Positions 17,086-24,787 of a stretch of DNA of 64,000 nucleotides are shown here, piece after piece. Source of the DNA: Candidatus Woesearchaeota archaeon (lineage in GTDB: Archaea; Nanobdellota; Nanobdellia; Woesearchaeales; JAHWIC01); NCBI GenBank assembly GCA_019322485.1, contig JAHWIK010000033.1, positions 42,596 through 106,595 of the forward strand, in the 5' to 3' direction. Made by a program: the position numbers and the translations under genes. Every line of letters starts with the position of its first letter. The first letter of the stretch is position 1. Under the pieces are notes generated by a model, which saw only the letters and a list, made by a program, of their open reading frames with translations, had not been told where the DNA came from and ran no database searches.

Positions 17086-17784
17086 ATGAAGAATAAATCA
17101 CTTAGTGTCATAGTCGCTTGTTATAATGAAGAGAAGAATATTTTAGATACTATAAAACGTGTCCATAGAGCAATGCCAAACGCAGAGATTGTAGTGGTTG
17201 ATGATGGTAGCAAAGATAAAACGAGCAAGATTGCCAAAAGTTCTGGAATTAAAAATCTAAAAGTCATACGATACACACCCAATCAGGGTAAAGGCAATGC
17301 CATCAAAGTTGGCATCAATAATGCTTCTGGAGAGATTATGGCGCAGGTTGATGCTGATTCTCAGTTCCCGCCAGAAGAGCTACCTAGACTGATAAAACCC
17401 ATACTAAATGGCAAAGCAGATATCGTATTCGCATCTAGGTTTGTCAAGGGGTCTACTGTACAAAAGGGAAGCCTTACAAGGATGAGGAGACTAGCTAACT
17501 ATGTTATTTCTGGGTTTACTTCTGTCTTATGCGGAAAAAGGCTAACAGATGTTAATGCGGGTTTTAAGGCCTGGAAGAGTGATGTAATCAGGGACATAGA
17601 TCTCCAATGTAAAGACTTCGCTTACGAGCCGGAGATTGCCATCATGGCACAAAAAAAAGGATATAAGATTATTGAAGTACCTGTGAATTACAAAGGCAGA
17701 CAAACAGGAATATCTAATGTCAAACTGATAAGAGATGGTATAATAATGCCGCCGCAGCTTGTGAAGATTAAGTTGTTTAGGTAA
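17086..17784 (+). CDS. GT2 glycosyltransferase, DPM1-like
   Basis: 232 residues with VIVACYNEEKNI at the start, VVVDDGSKDKT at about 37-46, QVDADSQF around 88-94 and DVNAGFKAWKS, the acceptor-side motif. No C-terminal membrane helices, so it is a soluble or peripheral polyprenyl-phosphate glycosyltransferase. Expected to charge polyprenyl phosphate with a sugar for GT-C enzymes such as the one encoded just upstream. Confidence 0.83.
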   Translation: MKNKSLSVIVACYNEEKNILDTIKRVHRAMPNAEIVVVDDGSKDKTSKIAKSSGIKNLKVIRYTPNQGKGNAIKVGINNASGEIMAQVDADSQFPPEELPRLIKPILNGKADIVFASRFVKGSTVQKGSLTRMRRLANYVISGFTSVLCGKRLTDVNAGFKAWKSDVIRDIDLQCKDFAYEPEIAIMAQKKGYKIIEVPVNYKGRQTGISNVKLIRDGIIMPPQLVKIKLFR

Positions 17785-17872
17785 AAAATTGATATGTTTT
17801 CAAAAGTACGAAAACTTTATAAAAACTATGCTTTTTTTTGACATCGGAATAAACAGTCATGAGAGTGATTTT

Positions 17873-18568
17873 ATGAAAACACTTGTATTATGTGGGGGGA
17901 AAGGCACCAGGTTAAGGCCTGTTACTGAAAAAATTCCTAAACCAATGGTTTGCCTAAAGGATAAGCCAATAATAGACCATATAATATCCTATTTCATAAA
18001 ATATGGATTTAATGAGTTTGTACTTGCAATAGGATACAAGGGGGATATAATAAAAAACTATTTTAAAAAGAATAAAGGAAAAGCTAAGATAGAACTTAGT
18101 GATTCTGGTGATTGTTCAATTATGCGGAGAATCATCAATGCTAAAGATGTCTTAGGCGACAGATTTATTGTTATTTATGGAGATACTATCGCAGATGTGG
18201 ATATAAAAAAATTATTAAAATTCCATGAATCAAAAAATGGATTGGTAACAATCACAACTTCTAGGATGAAAAGTCCATTCGGAATAGTTGAATCTTCTGA
18301 AGACGGAACAATAAATGACTTCAAAGAAAAACCAATGCTAAATCATTGGATTAACATAGGCTTTATGGTATTCGAACAGGAAGCTCTAGAGTTTTTCAAT
18401 AAAAGTGACGATCTAATCTCGTTCCTCAAAAAATTAATAAAAGAAGGAAAGCTTTATGAATACAAGCATAAAGGCAAACATATTACAATAAATACCCATA
18501 AAGAAAAAGAAGAATCAGAGGAAAAAATTATTCACTTTTATACATACCGCAAGGGGGATAAATTATGA
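17873..18568 (+). CDS. NDP-sugar pyrophosphorylase, glucose-1-phosphate cytidylyltransferase-like
   Basis: About 231 residues. LCGGKGTRLRPVT and PKPMV form the intact nucleotide-binding loop. SDSGDCSIM, YGDTIADVDI and INIGFMVF recall RfbF, the glucose-1-phosphate cytidylyltransferase that starts the CDP-dideoxyhexose pathway. The ATG at 17873 is chosen because the signature begins there; an in-frame ATG at 17789 would add an unlikely 28-residue lead. A BRE/TATA-like CGAAAACTTTATAAA lies at about 17811-17825. It overlaps the following SDR gene by four bases. CTP as donor is inferred from similarity. Confidence 0.75.
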   Translation: MKTLVLCGGKGTRLRPVTEKIPKPMVCLKDKPIIDHIISYFIKYGFNEFVLAIGYKGDIIKNYFKKNKGKAKIELSDSGDCSIMRRIINAKDVLGDRFIVIYGDTIADVDIKKLLKFHESKNGLVTITTSRMKSPFGIVESSEDGTINDFKEKPMLNHWINIGFMVFEQEALEFFNKSDDLISFLKKLIKEGKLYEYKHKGKHITINTHKEKEESEEKIIHFYTYRKGDKL

Positions 18569-19503
18569 AAGGAAAAAAAGTCTTGGTTACTGGTGGAAGT
18601 GGATTTATAGGTTCACATTTAGTAGATAGGCTCATGTCCATTGGAGCAGAAGTTACCTTAATGACTAAATATAATAGCCTTGTAGAGAATATCAGGTTAA
18701 AAGACGTATGGGATAAATTAAATATTATAGAAGTCGATTTAAGAGACATCGATTCCTTAAAGCAAGTGAAAGATGTTGCTCCAGAGATAATATATCATCT
18801 AGCCGCCTATAATCATGTAGGCTCAAGCTTTATGCATGTAAATCAAGTATTTGATGTAAATGCCAAAGGAACCGCCAACCTCATAGAAGCTTATGATGGT
18901 TACGAGAGGTTTATCTATACATCTACCTCAGAGATATACGGCTACCAGGAAGAAGTTCCATTTAGAGAGAATATGAATCCATGTCCAATTTCTCCTTATT
19001 CTGTTACTAAGTACGCTGGTGAGTTATATTGCAGAATGAAAATGAGAATGGGCAATCCAATTGTTGTGTTGAGACCGTTCAATACTTTTGGACCTTACCA
19101 GTCCAGCAAAGCTGTAATTCCTGAGATTGCAACCAAATGCCTTAATAATGAGACTGTAAAAATAACAAAAGGAACTCAAACCAGAGAATTTAATTATGTG
19201 GGCGACATAATTGATGGGTTGATTCTTGCCGGGGAAAAGGAAGAAGCTATAGGGAAAATAATCAATTTAGGAAACGGCAGGGAAATCGCAATAAAGGAAT
19301 TAGCAGAGGCGATAGTTAAATTAACAGGCTCAAAATCGAAACTTGAAGTAGGTGCATTGCCCCACAGACCTATTGAAATATGGAGAATGTGCGCAGCAAA
19401 CGATTTAGCTAAAAAGTATTTGGGATGGGAGCCTAAAACAAGCTTTGAAGAAGGTCTGAAAAAGACCATTGATTGGTTCCAAGAAAATGATTTGAGAATA
19501 TAA
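18565..19503 (+). CDS. NAD-dependent nucleotide-sugar epimerase/dehydratase
   Basis: 312-residue extended SDR: GGSGFIGSHL at the start, HLAAYNHVG, TSTSEIYG and the catalytic YSVTK, then RPFNTFGPYQ and the C-terminal LGWEPKTSFEEGL. The TSTSE pattern is like 4,6-dehydratases and UDP-xylose synthases rather than simple 4-epimerases, so a 4,6-dehydratase acting on the product of the coupled upstream cytidylyltransferase is a reasonable guess. It does not look like classical RfbG. Family certain, reaction uncertain. Confidence 0.8.
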   Translation: MKGKKVLVTGGSGFIGSHLVDRLMSIGAEVTLMTKYNSLVENIRLKDVWDKLNIIEVDLRDIDSLKQVKDVAPEIIYHLAAYNHVGSSFMHVNQVFDVNAKGTANLIEAYDGYERFIYTSTSEIYGYQEEVPFRENMNPCPISPYSVTKYAGELYCRMKMRMGNPIVVLRPFNTFGPYQSSKAVIPEIATKCLNNETVKITKGTQTREFNYVGDIIDGLILAGEKEEAIGKIINLGNGREIAIKELAEAIVKLTGSKSKLEVGALPHRPIEIWRMCAANDLAKKYLGWEPKTSFEEGLKKTIDWFQENDLRI

Positions 19504-19554
19504 GTCATTAAAAAACTTTAAAATAAGGTTTTGCAATTTTTAAAGGGGGGAGAC

Positions 19555-21018
19555 TCAATTTTTTCTTCTGTTTGGTATAAATGATTTTATAAGTACTATT
19601 TCCTCCTTTACAAAGACCTTGGTTAAATATAAACTTATCAGATAGATAATCGCTCCAAAACATATCACTGCTAATTTTGTGAAGATTGTCTGGGGATGGA
19701 TAAAGATTATACTAAAAGCCATTACTGCAGTTGAAAGTATTATCCTTGGTAATCTAACAAAAGAATGATTCAACCTGAAAGTTTCCCTTGAGGGGATATA
19801 GAAGAACATAAAAAGGATTAAGTAACTCACTGTTGTTGCAATTGCAGCGCCAATAGAAGAGAACTTTGGAATCAATACAAAATTGAGAACGAGATTTATT
19901 ATGATCCCAATGAAATATATCCCTGCGATTCTTTTTGTTTTATTTTTTAATATGTGCACATTAACATAAATATCTTTCATTAAATCAAGAAAGGGAAATA
20001 ATAACAAGAAAGGAATTATAGGGGCGGAAGTTAAATATTTAACTCCAGAAACCATTGTAATGATCTCCCTACTCAAAATAAAAAATCCAGTTATAGCAGG
20101 TATAAGAATCAAAGACTGGTATTTGAAAGATGCATTTAGCAAGAATTTTGACTTCTCTTTATTTCTTTTATTGTACTCTGAAATAAAATATGGGCCTATT
20201 GTCAACCCTATACTACTTGCAGTTAGCCCCAACATCCCCAGAAGTGTATACACATAAGAATAGTTTGCAACATCTACCGCACCATGAAAGAACCCTAGAA
20301 TGTACCTATCACTTGCAGTTAGGACCCATCTAGATATCATAACCGTTGACAGTGGTACACCAAATACCAATGCTTTCTTTATATACCTTCTATCAATACG
20401 TTCTAGAAACAATACTTTCTTACGGAAATAATAGAAAAGGATAGCCGCAAAGATTATCGAACTGTAAACAAATCTCAACAAAAATATATCAGTAACATTA
20501 GCAGCATATAAGAACAGCAAAGTGATTACTGGTAAAGCCCATACTATTTCAAACAAGGACCCAATAATTTTTGATGTGATTATCTTTTTTTCTGTTTTCA
20601 GATTATTCTGTATGGCATATATAAATATCCCTATTCCTGCTATGGTAAAAGCAGAAATTGTTGGGATTATCATATCAGTATAACCGATTAATGTTAATAT
20701 CAGCCAAGCTAAGATAGATAGAACCAATGCGAGAAGGGGCACATATAAAACATAGAAATTGAACAGCTTGTTAAAGTTTCTTATTCTTGCCTTTTTCTCA
20801 ATTCCTGCAAGTGCCCTCATAATGAAAGAAGGGATACCTAAAGAGAATAAACCCACAGTAAATAAAATAGTGATGTTTAGTATAGAATAGATACCGAATT
20901 GTGACTTAGTTAGAAATCTTGTCAATACTATAAGTAATGCAAACATAATTGCAAAATCGAATATCCTGATTATATTGTGACTTGCAATTTGTTTTGCCAT
21001 TATTTTGTATTCTTTCAT
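19555..21018 (-). CDS. Polysaccharide flippase, Wzx/RfbX-like (MOP/MVF superfamily)
   Basis: 487 residues with about 12-14 evenly spaced membrane helices, a short basic N-terminus (KEYKIMAKQIASHN) and charged residues inside otherwise hydrophobic helices, as in the O-antigen flippase family. Expected to move a polyprenyl-linked oligosaccharide from the cytoplasmic to the outer face, where GT-C enzymes and AglB act. It converges with the SDR gene and is divergent from the WaaE-like GT2. Confidence 0.85.
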   Translation of the reverse strand: MKEYKIMAKQIASHNIIRIFDFAIMFALLIVLTRFLTKSQFGIYSILNITILFTVGLFSLGIPSFIMRALAGIEKKARIRNFNKLFNFYVLYVPLLALVLSILAWLILTLIGYTDMIIPTISAFTIAGIGIFIYAIQNNLKTEKKIITSKIIGSLFEIVWALPVITLLFLYAANVTDIFLLRFVYSSIIFAAILFYYFRKKVLFLERIDRRYIKKALVFGVPLSTVMISRWVLTASDRYILGFFHGAVDVANYSYVYTLLGMLGLTASSIGLTIGPYFISEYNKRNKEKSKFLLNASFKYQSLILIPAITGFFILSREIITMVSGVKYLTSAPIIPFLLLFPFLDLMKDIYVNVHILKNKTKRIAGIYFIGIIINLVLNFVLIPKFSSIGAAIATTVSYLILFMFFYIPSRETFRLNHSFVRLPRIILSTAVMAFSIIFIHPQTIFTKLAVICFGAIIYLISLYLTKVFVKEEIVLIKSFIPNRRKN

Positions 21019-21106
21019 TTTATGTAAGTTTATTTATTCTTGGACGTTTTTCTTGCAATATAGATAAATTTATTAATGTTGTTATTTTTATCAATTAGAA
21101 ATCTAA

Positions 21107-21886
21107 ATGAAAATAAAAATATCTGCATGTTTAGTAATTTACAATGAAGAGAAAGTAATTAGAAGGTGTTTGGAAAGTCTAAAAGGCATAGTAGATGAAA
21201 TAATAATAACTCTTGACGGCACCCCCACAGATAGCACGCTTTCTATTTGTAAAGAGTATACTTCACTGATTTATATCCGGCCCCATGGAGGGGATGCTGA
21301 ACGGCATCGGATGTTTTCTTATCAGAAGGCTGCCAATCATTGGATTCTTGAAATAGATGCGGATGAGTACCTGAGTAAACAATTACAGCAGTGGCTCAAA
21401 AGTTTTAAGGCAAAAAAGAACATTGCAGGTTATAAATTTATTTGGAGGCAGTATTATGGCAATATCCCTTACACTTCTAAATATTTTACAAATATGTACG
21501 GCAAAGTAGCCTTATTTGATAAAAATAGAATACTGGATGAAAATAGGGAGCTTCACGCACAGCTCTCCCTGGATGGCACAGTAAAAAAGATACCGTATAT
21601 TATAGAGCATAAGCCGGCATATAATGCTTATAATCTCTCTGACATGGAGAAACTCAAAAGAAGAGCAAAAACGCGAGCTGAAAATCTAATAAAGAACAAT
21701 AAAGCAAATCTCCCTTCAGTTTTTTATATCCCTAAGGCTTTTCTTTCTTTTTCCTACGAGTTTTTCAAATTTATTTCGAAGGGTGTTCTTCTTGATGGGT
21801 ATAAGGGACTTATGTTCGCACTCCAGATATCTGCAGTGTTTTTCATGATTAACATATATATCTTCAAATTAAAAAGTAAGCGCTAA
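21107..21886 (+). CDS. GT2 glycosyltransferase, WaaE/KdtX-like
   Basis: 259 residues. SACLVIYNEEKVIRRCLESL at the N-terminus, DEIIITLDGTPTDST, and EIDADEYLS (metal-binding DAD) match the WaaE/KdtX-like GT2 group that adds a glucosyl residue to the LPS inner core in bacteria. A hydrophobic stretch near the C-terminus (ISAVFFMINIYIF) may bind the membrane. Together with the heptose genes it adds to the LPS-core-like flavour of this island; the sugar it transfers is unknown. Confidence 0.78.
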   Translation: MKIKISACLVIYNEEKVIRRCLESLKGIVDEIIITLDGTPTDSTLSICKEYTSLIYIRPHGGDAERHRMFSYQKAANHWILEIDADEYLSKQLQQWLKSFKAKKNIAGYKFIWRQYYGNIPYTSKYFTNMYGKVALFDKNRILDENRELHAQLSLDGTVKKIPYIIEHKPAYNAYNLSDMEKLKRRAKTRAENLIKNNKANLPSVFYIPKAFLSFSYEFFKFISKGVLLDGYKGLMFALQISAVFFMINIYIFKLKSKR

Positions 21887-21925
21887 AGAATCTAAAAAAT
21901 CTATTGGCCAGATATTTTAAAATGA

Positions 21926-22030
21926 TCTCCCGGGGGACTAAAGTCCACAATATCCGCCTAGGAAAAGCTAAGTTATCCCATAGCAAGCAACAGCACGATG
22001 CTAGGGCTTCTTCTATCCAGCTCCAAGGGA
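21926..22030. ncRNA. GC-rich structured intergenic segment, possible small RNA
   Basis: The 180-base gap between two genes holds about 105 bases with roughly half G+C in an A+T-rich genome. It has no open reading frame of note. Possible stems: GGAC-TAAA-GTCC (21935-21946) and CCCaTAGC / GCTAGGG (21977-21984 with 22000-22006, seven pairs, one bulge). A TATA-like ATATTTTAAAAT lies just before it (21912-21923). It ends before the promoter of the next gene at 22034, so it is not that gene's leader. It does not fold as a tRNA and shows no C/D or SRP hallmark. Strand and reality are unproven. Confidence 0.3.
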
Positions 22031-22033
22031 AAT

Positions 22034-22043
22034 ATTTATAAAT
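22034..22043 (+). promoter_or_regulatory. TATA box of the CDP-alcohol phosphotransferase operon
   Basis: ATTTATAAAT is centred 27 bases before the ATG at 22066, giving a leaderless mRNA. Confidence 0.55.
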
Positions 22044-22065
22044 AATTTACCTACCCAGATTCGTA

Positions 22066-22857
22066 ATGAGAAAAGTCGAATCGATTAAAGAATTGAGAAA
22101 GATATGTGAGAAAGAATTTGAGAAGAAACACAAACAATCTCTTTCAAAGAAAATTTTGAGGTTTTTATCAATATATATAACAAAGCTACTTCTTTACACT
22201 TCTGTAACAGCAAATCAAGTAACATGGTTCTATACGATTTTAGGTGTTATTGCTTCTATTTTATTTTTTCCTGGAACATATGCTATGTCGCTTATCGGAG
22301 CGATTTTGCTGCATTTCTGGTACCTCATTGATCATGTTGACGGGGAGATTGCAAGGTATAGAAAATGTCTTTCCCACAAGGGCTATTTTTTAGATTATAT
22401 GAGCCTACAGATAACTCACCCCCTGACCTTTATATGTATGACTTTTGGAGTTTACAAGAGTTACCCTTATTTGCTAACTTTAGTAGCTGGTTTTGCAATA
22501 ACATTTTCAATAATGTTTTTTTATTCGATAGATAATACAAGATATTCATTTTTTATTTCAATGAAAAAAGGAAAAATAACCAGGGAGAGTCAAAAAATAA
22601 ATACCTCTAAGTTAAAAAAATCTCTTTTTTACAAAATAATGATGCTTATCCAAAAAATCGGTGCAAAAATATGGTTTTTATTTGCTTTTGATAGAGCTAT
22701 TTGCATTATCTTTGTGGCTGCCCTGATAAACCAGCTACATCTCATCTTCTTTTTCTATGCTATAGTTTACCCAATCCTAATAATCTTTACTGTGATTTAT
22801 TATTATTTTTTTGGCATTGACAATTTCTTGAAAGAAATGAATGAAAAATTTGGTTAA
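22066..22857 (+). CDS. CDP-alcohol phosphatidyltransferase-family membrane protein (last motif Asp missing)
   Basis: 263 residues with a basic N-terminus and about six membrane helices. The family motif D-xx-DG-xx-AR-x8-G-x3-D-x3-D is present as DHVDGEIAR ... GYFLDYMSL: the first three Asp are kept, but the fourth, the proposed catalytic base, is Leu. Such enzymes join a CDP-activated alcohol to an alcohol acceptor with loss of CMP. The change suggests altered chemistry or a non-catalytic partner of the similar protein at 23658. First gene of a three-gene run. Confidence 0.8.
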   Translation: MRKVESIKELRKICEKEFEKKHKQSLSKKILRFLSIYITKLLLYTSVTANQVTWFYTILGVIASILFFPGTYAMSLIGAILLHFWYLIDHVDGEIARYRKCLSHKGYFLDYMSLQITHPLTFICMTFGVYKSYPYLLTLVAGFAITFSIMFFYSIDNTRYSFFISMKKGKITRESQKINTSKLKKSLFYKIMMLIQKIGAKIWFLFAFDRAICIIFVAALINQLHLIFFFYAIVYPILIIFTVIYYYFFGIDNFLKEMNEKFG

Positions 22858-23647
22858 TATGGAAACCGGAGAAGTTAGTCGTCTGGATTTTTGTTATAGA
22901 AAAGTAAATATCACAAAGCTTAAAGAATTAAAATATACCTTAGTTGATATGCACGTCCATACTACTTGTTCTGATGGTTTGGCAAGTCCTGAAGAGATTA
23001 TTAAAAGGGCTGGAAAACTTGGAATAGGTATTGCTGTTACAGATCACAATTCGATAAGTGGTGTAGAAGAAGTATTCAGCAATGACTTAGATATACTGGT
23101 TATTCCAGGTATAGAAATCAAAACCAAAAAAGGTTTGCATATGCTATTTTATTTTTACACGCTCAAAGAATTGAAACGTTTTTTTAATGCGAATAAATCA
23201 AATATAATTAGTAACAATTTTTCTTTAATTGGATGCAGGAAAGTTCCAGAGAAATATAAGTGTATTTGGGCTTTGCCCCATCCTTGCGGATTTGAACCAT
23301 GGGATAACTGGAAAAAAAACCTTCACGGAGAAGATTCTGATTATTTAATTAAAGGATTGCATGCTTTTGAAGTGATTAATGGGTATAGCACTAAAATCCA
23401 ATCTAAGGAGTCTTATAGAATAGCTAAAGCTAATCATAAAGGGTTGACTGGGGGCAGCGATGCGCATAAGCTAAAGGATATAGGAAATGTACTTACTTGC
23501 TCAAAAGAAAAGGATATAGAATCGTTTTTGGCTGCAGTTATTAATCGTCAAACTAGAGTTATTGGCAAGCATTCTTCGATAACAAGAAATTATTTTGTCC
23601 AACAGCTTGTAAGAATTAAAAAAAGTTTTATAAATAGCACACAATAG
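22841..23647 (+). CDS. PHP-domain metal-dependent phosphoesterase
   Basis: 268 residues with the full PHP metal-site set: DMHVHTTCSDG, VTDHNSISG, IPGIEIK, ALPHPCG and GGSDAHK. Such proteins hydrolyse phosphoesters (YciV/RNase AM or histidinol-phosphatase-like) with a three-metal site. It starts at 22841 overlapping the previous gene, or at the ATG at 22859 just after its stop. It sits between two CDP-alcohol phosphotransferase-like genes, so it may remove phosphate from their product. Substrate unknown. Confidence 0.85.
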   Translation: MKNLVNMETGEVSRLDFCYRKVNITKLKELKYTLVDMHVHTTCSDGLASPEEIIKRAGKLGIGIAVTDHNSISGVEEVFSNDLDILVIPGIEIKTKKGLHMLFYFYTLKELKRFFNANKSNIISNNFSLIGCRKVPEKYKCIWALPHPCGFEPWDNWKKNLHGEDSDYLIKGLHAFEVINGYSTKIQSKESYRIAKANHKGLTGGSDAHKLKDIGNVLTCSKEKDIESFLAAVINRQTRVIGKHSSITRNYFVQQLVRIKKSFINSTQ

Positions 23648-23657
23648 CTAATCTAAA

Positions 23658-24416
23658 ATGGTAAGCTTCAGGGAACTAAGAGACAAGTACCAAATACCTA
23701 GGGTAAAAAAAATAAAGCTCGGATGGTGGGGTCGGTACATACTCAATCCGCCTAGCGTAGTAATCGCACAGCTCCTGATGCCATTCAGGATAACTCCTAA
23801 CCAGATTACTGTTGTTTGGCTGCTGATGGGGCTTGCAGGCGGCATCTTGTTCTCATTCGGAGATTACTGGAAATCAATCATAGCTGCATTAATCTTCCAG
23901 CTGACTATTGTATTCGACGGTGTTGACGGGCTTATTGCAAGGTATAAAAAATTGTCTTCTCCATCAGGAGAGTATTTTGAATCTGTAACGCACACACTTG
24001 TACACGATATATTTATAGTGGTAGGGATAACCTTTGGAGCTTACAATCAAACAGGGAATATCCTTATGTTTGCTTTAGGTTTCTCAATGGTCATTTCTTT
24101 ACTGCTTCATAAGTTTCTTTTCCTAGAAAAAATTCATCTATTTGTAAAGAATAAGCTCTTTTCAAAGGTAAAGAAGACTCAGAAGAAAATAAAGATTCAT
24201 AAATCACACTTGACCCTGCTAAAGAAAATTTATGATTCAACTTTTTTCCTCTATGTAGGCATCTCCCTTATTAACTTTGTGACTATTGCCGCCATATTTA
24301 AGAGGCTGGATATCCTCTTGTGGTTCTATGGATTAACTTTCCCAATCATTATAGCGGCTTTACTATTTTTTGAAATATATAGGGGCTATGGTTGGGTAAG
24401 TGAATTGTTCAAATAG
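23658..24416 (+). CDS. CDP-alcohol phosphatidyltransferase-family membrane protein (degenerate motif)
   Basis: 252 residues, about six helices. TPNQITVVW before the first helix is typical of the family, and the motif begins normally as FDGVDGLIARY. The second half reads GEYFESVTH, where the third Asp is Glu and the fourth is His. It is a diverged paralogue of the protein at 22066, which shares TANQVTWFY and lacks the fourth Asp. The two may form a heterodimer, since the family works as dimers. Reaction unknown. Confidence 0.8.
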   Translation: MVSFRELRDKYQIPRVKKIKLGWWGRYILNPPSVVIAQLLMPFRITPNQITVVWLLMGLAGGILFSFGDYWKSIIAALIFQLTIVFDGVDGLIARYKKLSSPSGEYFESVTHTLVHDIFIVVGITFGAYNQTGNILMFALGFSMVISLLLHKFLFLEKIHLFVKNKLFSKVKKTQKKIKIHKSHLTLLKKIYDSTFFLYVGISLINFVTIAAIFKRLDILLWFYGLTFPIIIAALLFFEIYRGYGWVSELFK

Positions 24417-24427
24417 AAAAAATAAAG

Positions 24428-24778
24428 CTAACATTTAACTTTGTCATCAACAATATTGGGTAGCTTGATGGCAATTAAACGAATTTCATTATCATCTGCT
24501 ATAAATTCATGTTTATCACCGGGATAAAGAAAGAGAAGGTCTCCTGGTTCAACATCATAAATCTTATCATTCGACCTAATCCTGCCTTTAGTCAAAAAAA
24601 AGATTATTTCATCCAGGTTTTCATGATAATGGTGTCCGCATACGCTTCCCAGGGGTATTGTTGTTTCATATAAGCCCACATTATCTGGTTTCTTTGATAA
24701 TGGTAACGTAAATAATCTCTTTATAGAATAACCGTTTTTCTCTTCTTTTTGAATGTCCTTAAGTCTTATTATTTTCAT
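24428..24778 (-). CDS. Small cupin-domain protein
   Basis: 116-residue single cupin: GHHYHENLDEIIFFLTKG carries the first metal-binding His cluster (HHYHxxxxE), and YPGDKHEFIA the second (PGxxHxF). Possible roles are sugar isomerisation, epimerisation, or ligand sensing. The ATG at 24778 is preceded by AGGTG; a GTG at 24787 is the alternative. It lies nine bases after the RmlD-PRTase gene, at the end of the minus-strand operon. Substrate unknown. Confidence 0.75.
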   Translation of the reverse strand: MKIIRLKDIQKEEKNGYSIKRLFTLPLSKKPDNVGLYETTIPLGSVCGHHYHENLDEIIFFLTKGRIRSNDKIYDVEPGDLLFLYPGDKHEFIADDNEIRLIAIKLPNIVDDKVKC

Positions 24779-24787
24779 TTTTAACAC

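Noticed and set aside
18565..19503. RfbG (CDP-glucose 4,6-dehydratase)
   Set aside because: The typical RfbG SDKCY-type motif and long C-terminus are absent; the protein is kept as a generic SDR, though coupling to the RfbF-like gene leaves the function open.
21926..22030. tRNA gene in the GC-rich intergenic island
   Set aside because: Neither strand gives a cloverleaf, a T-loop GTTCRA sequence or a matching acceptor stem.
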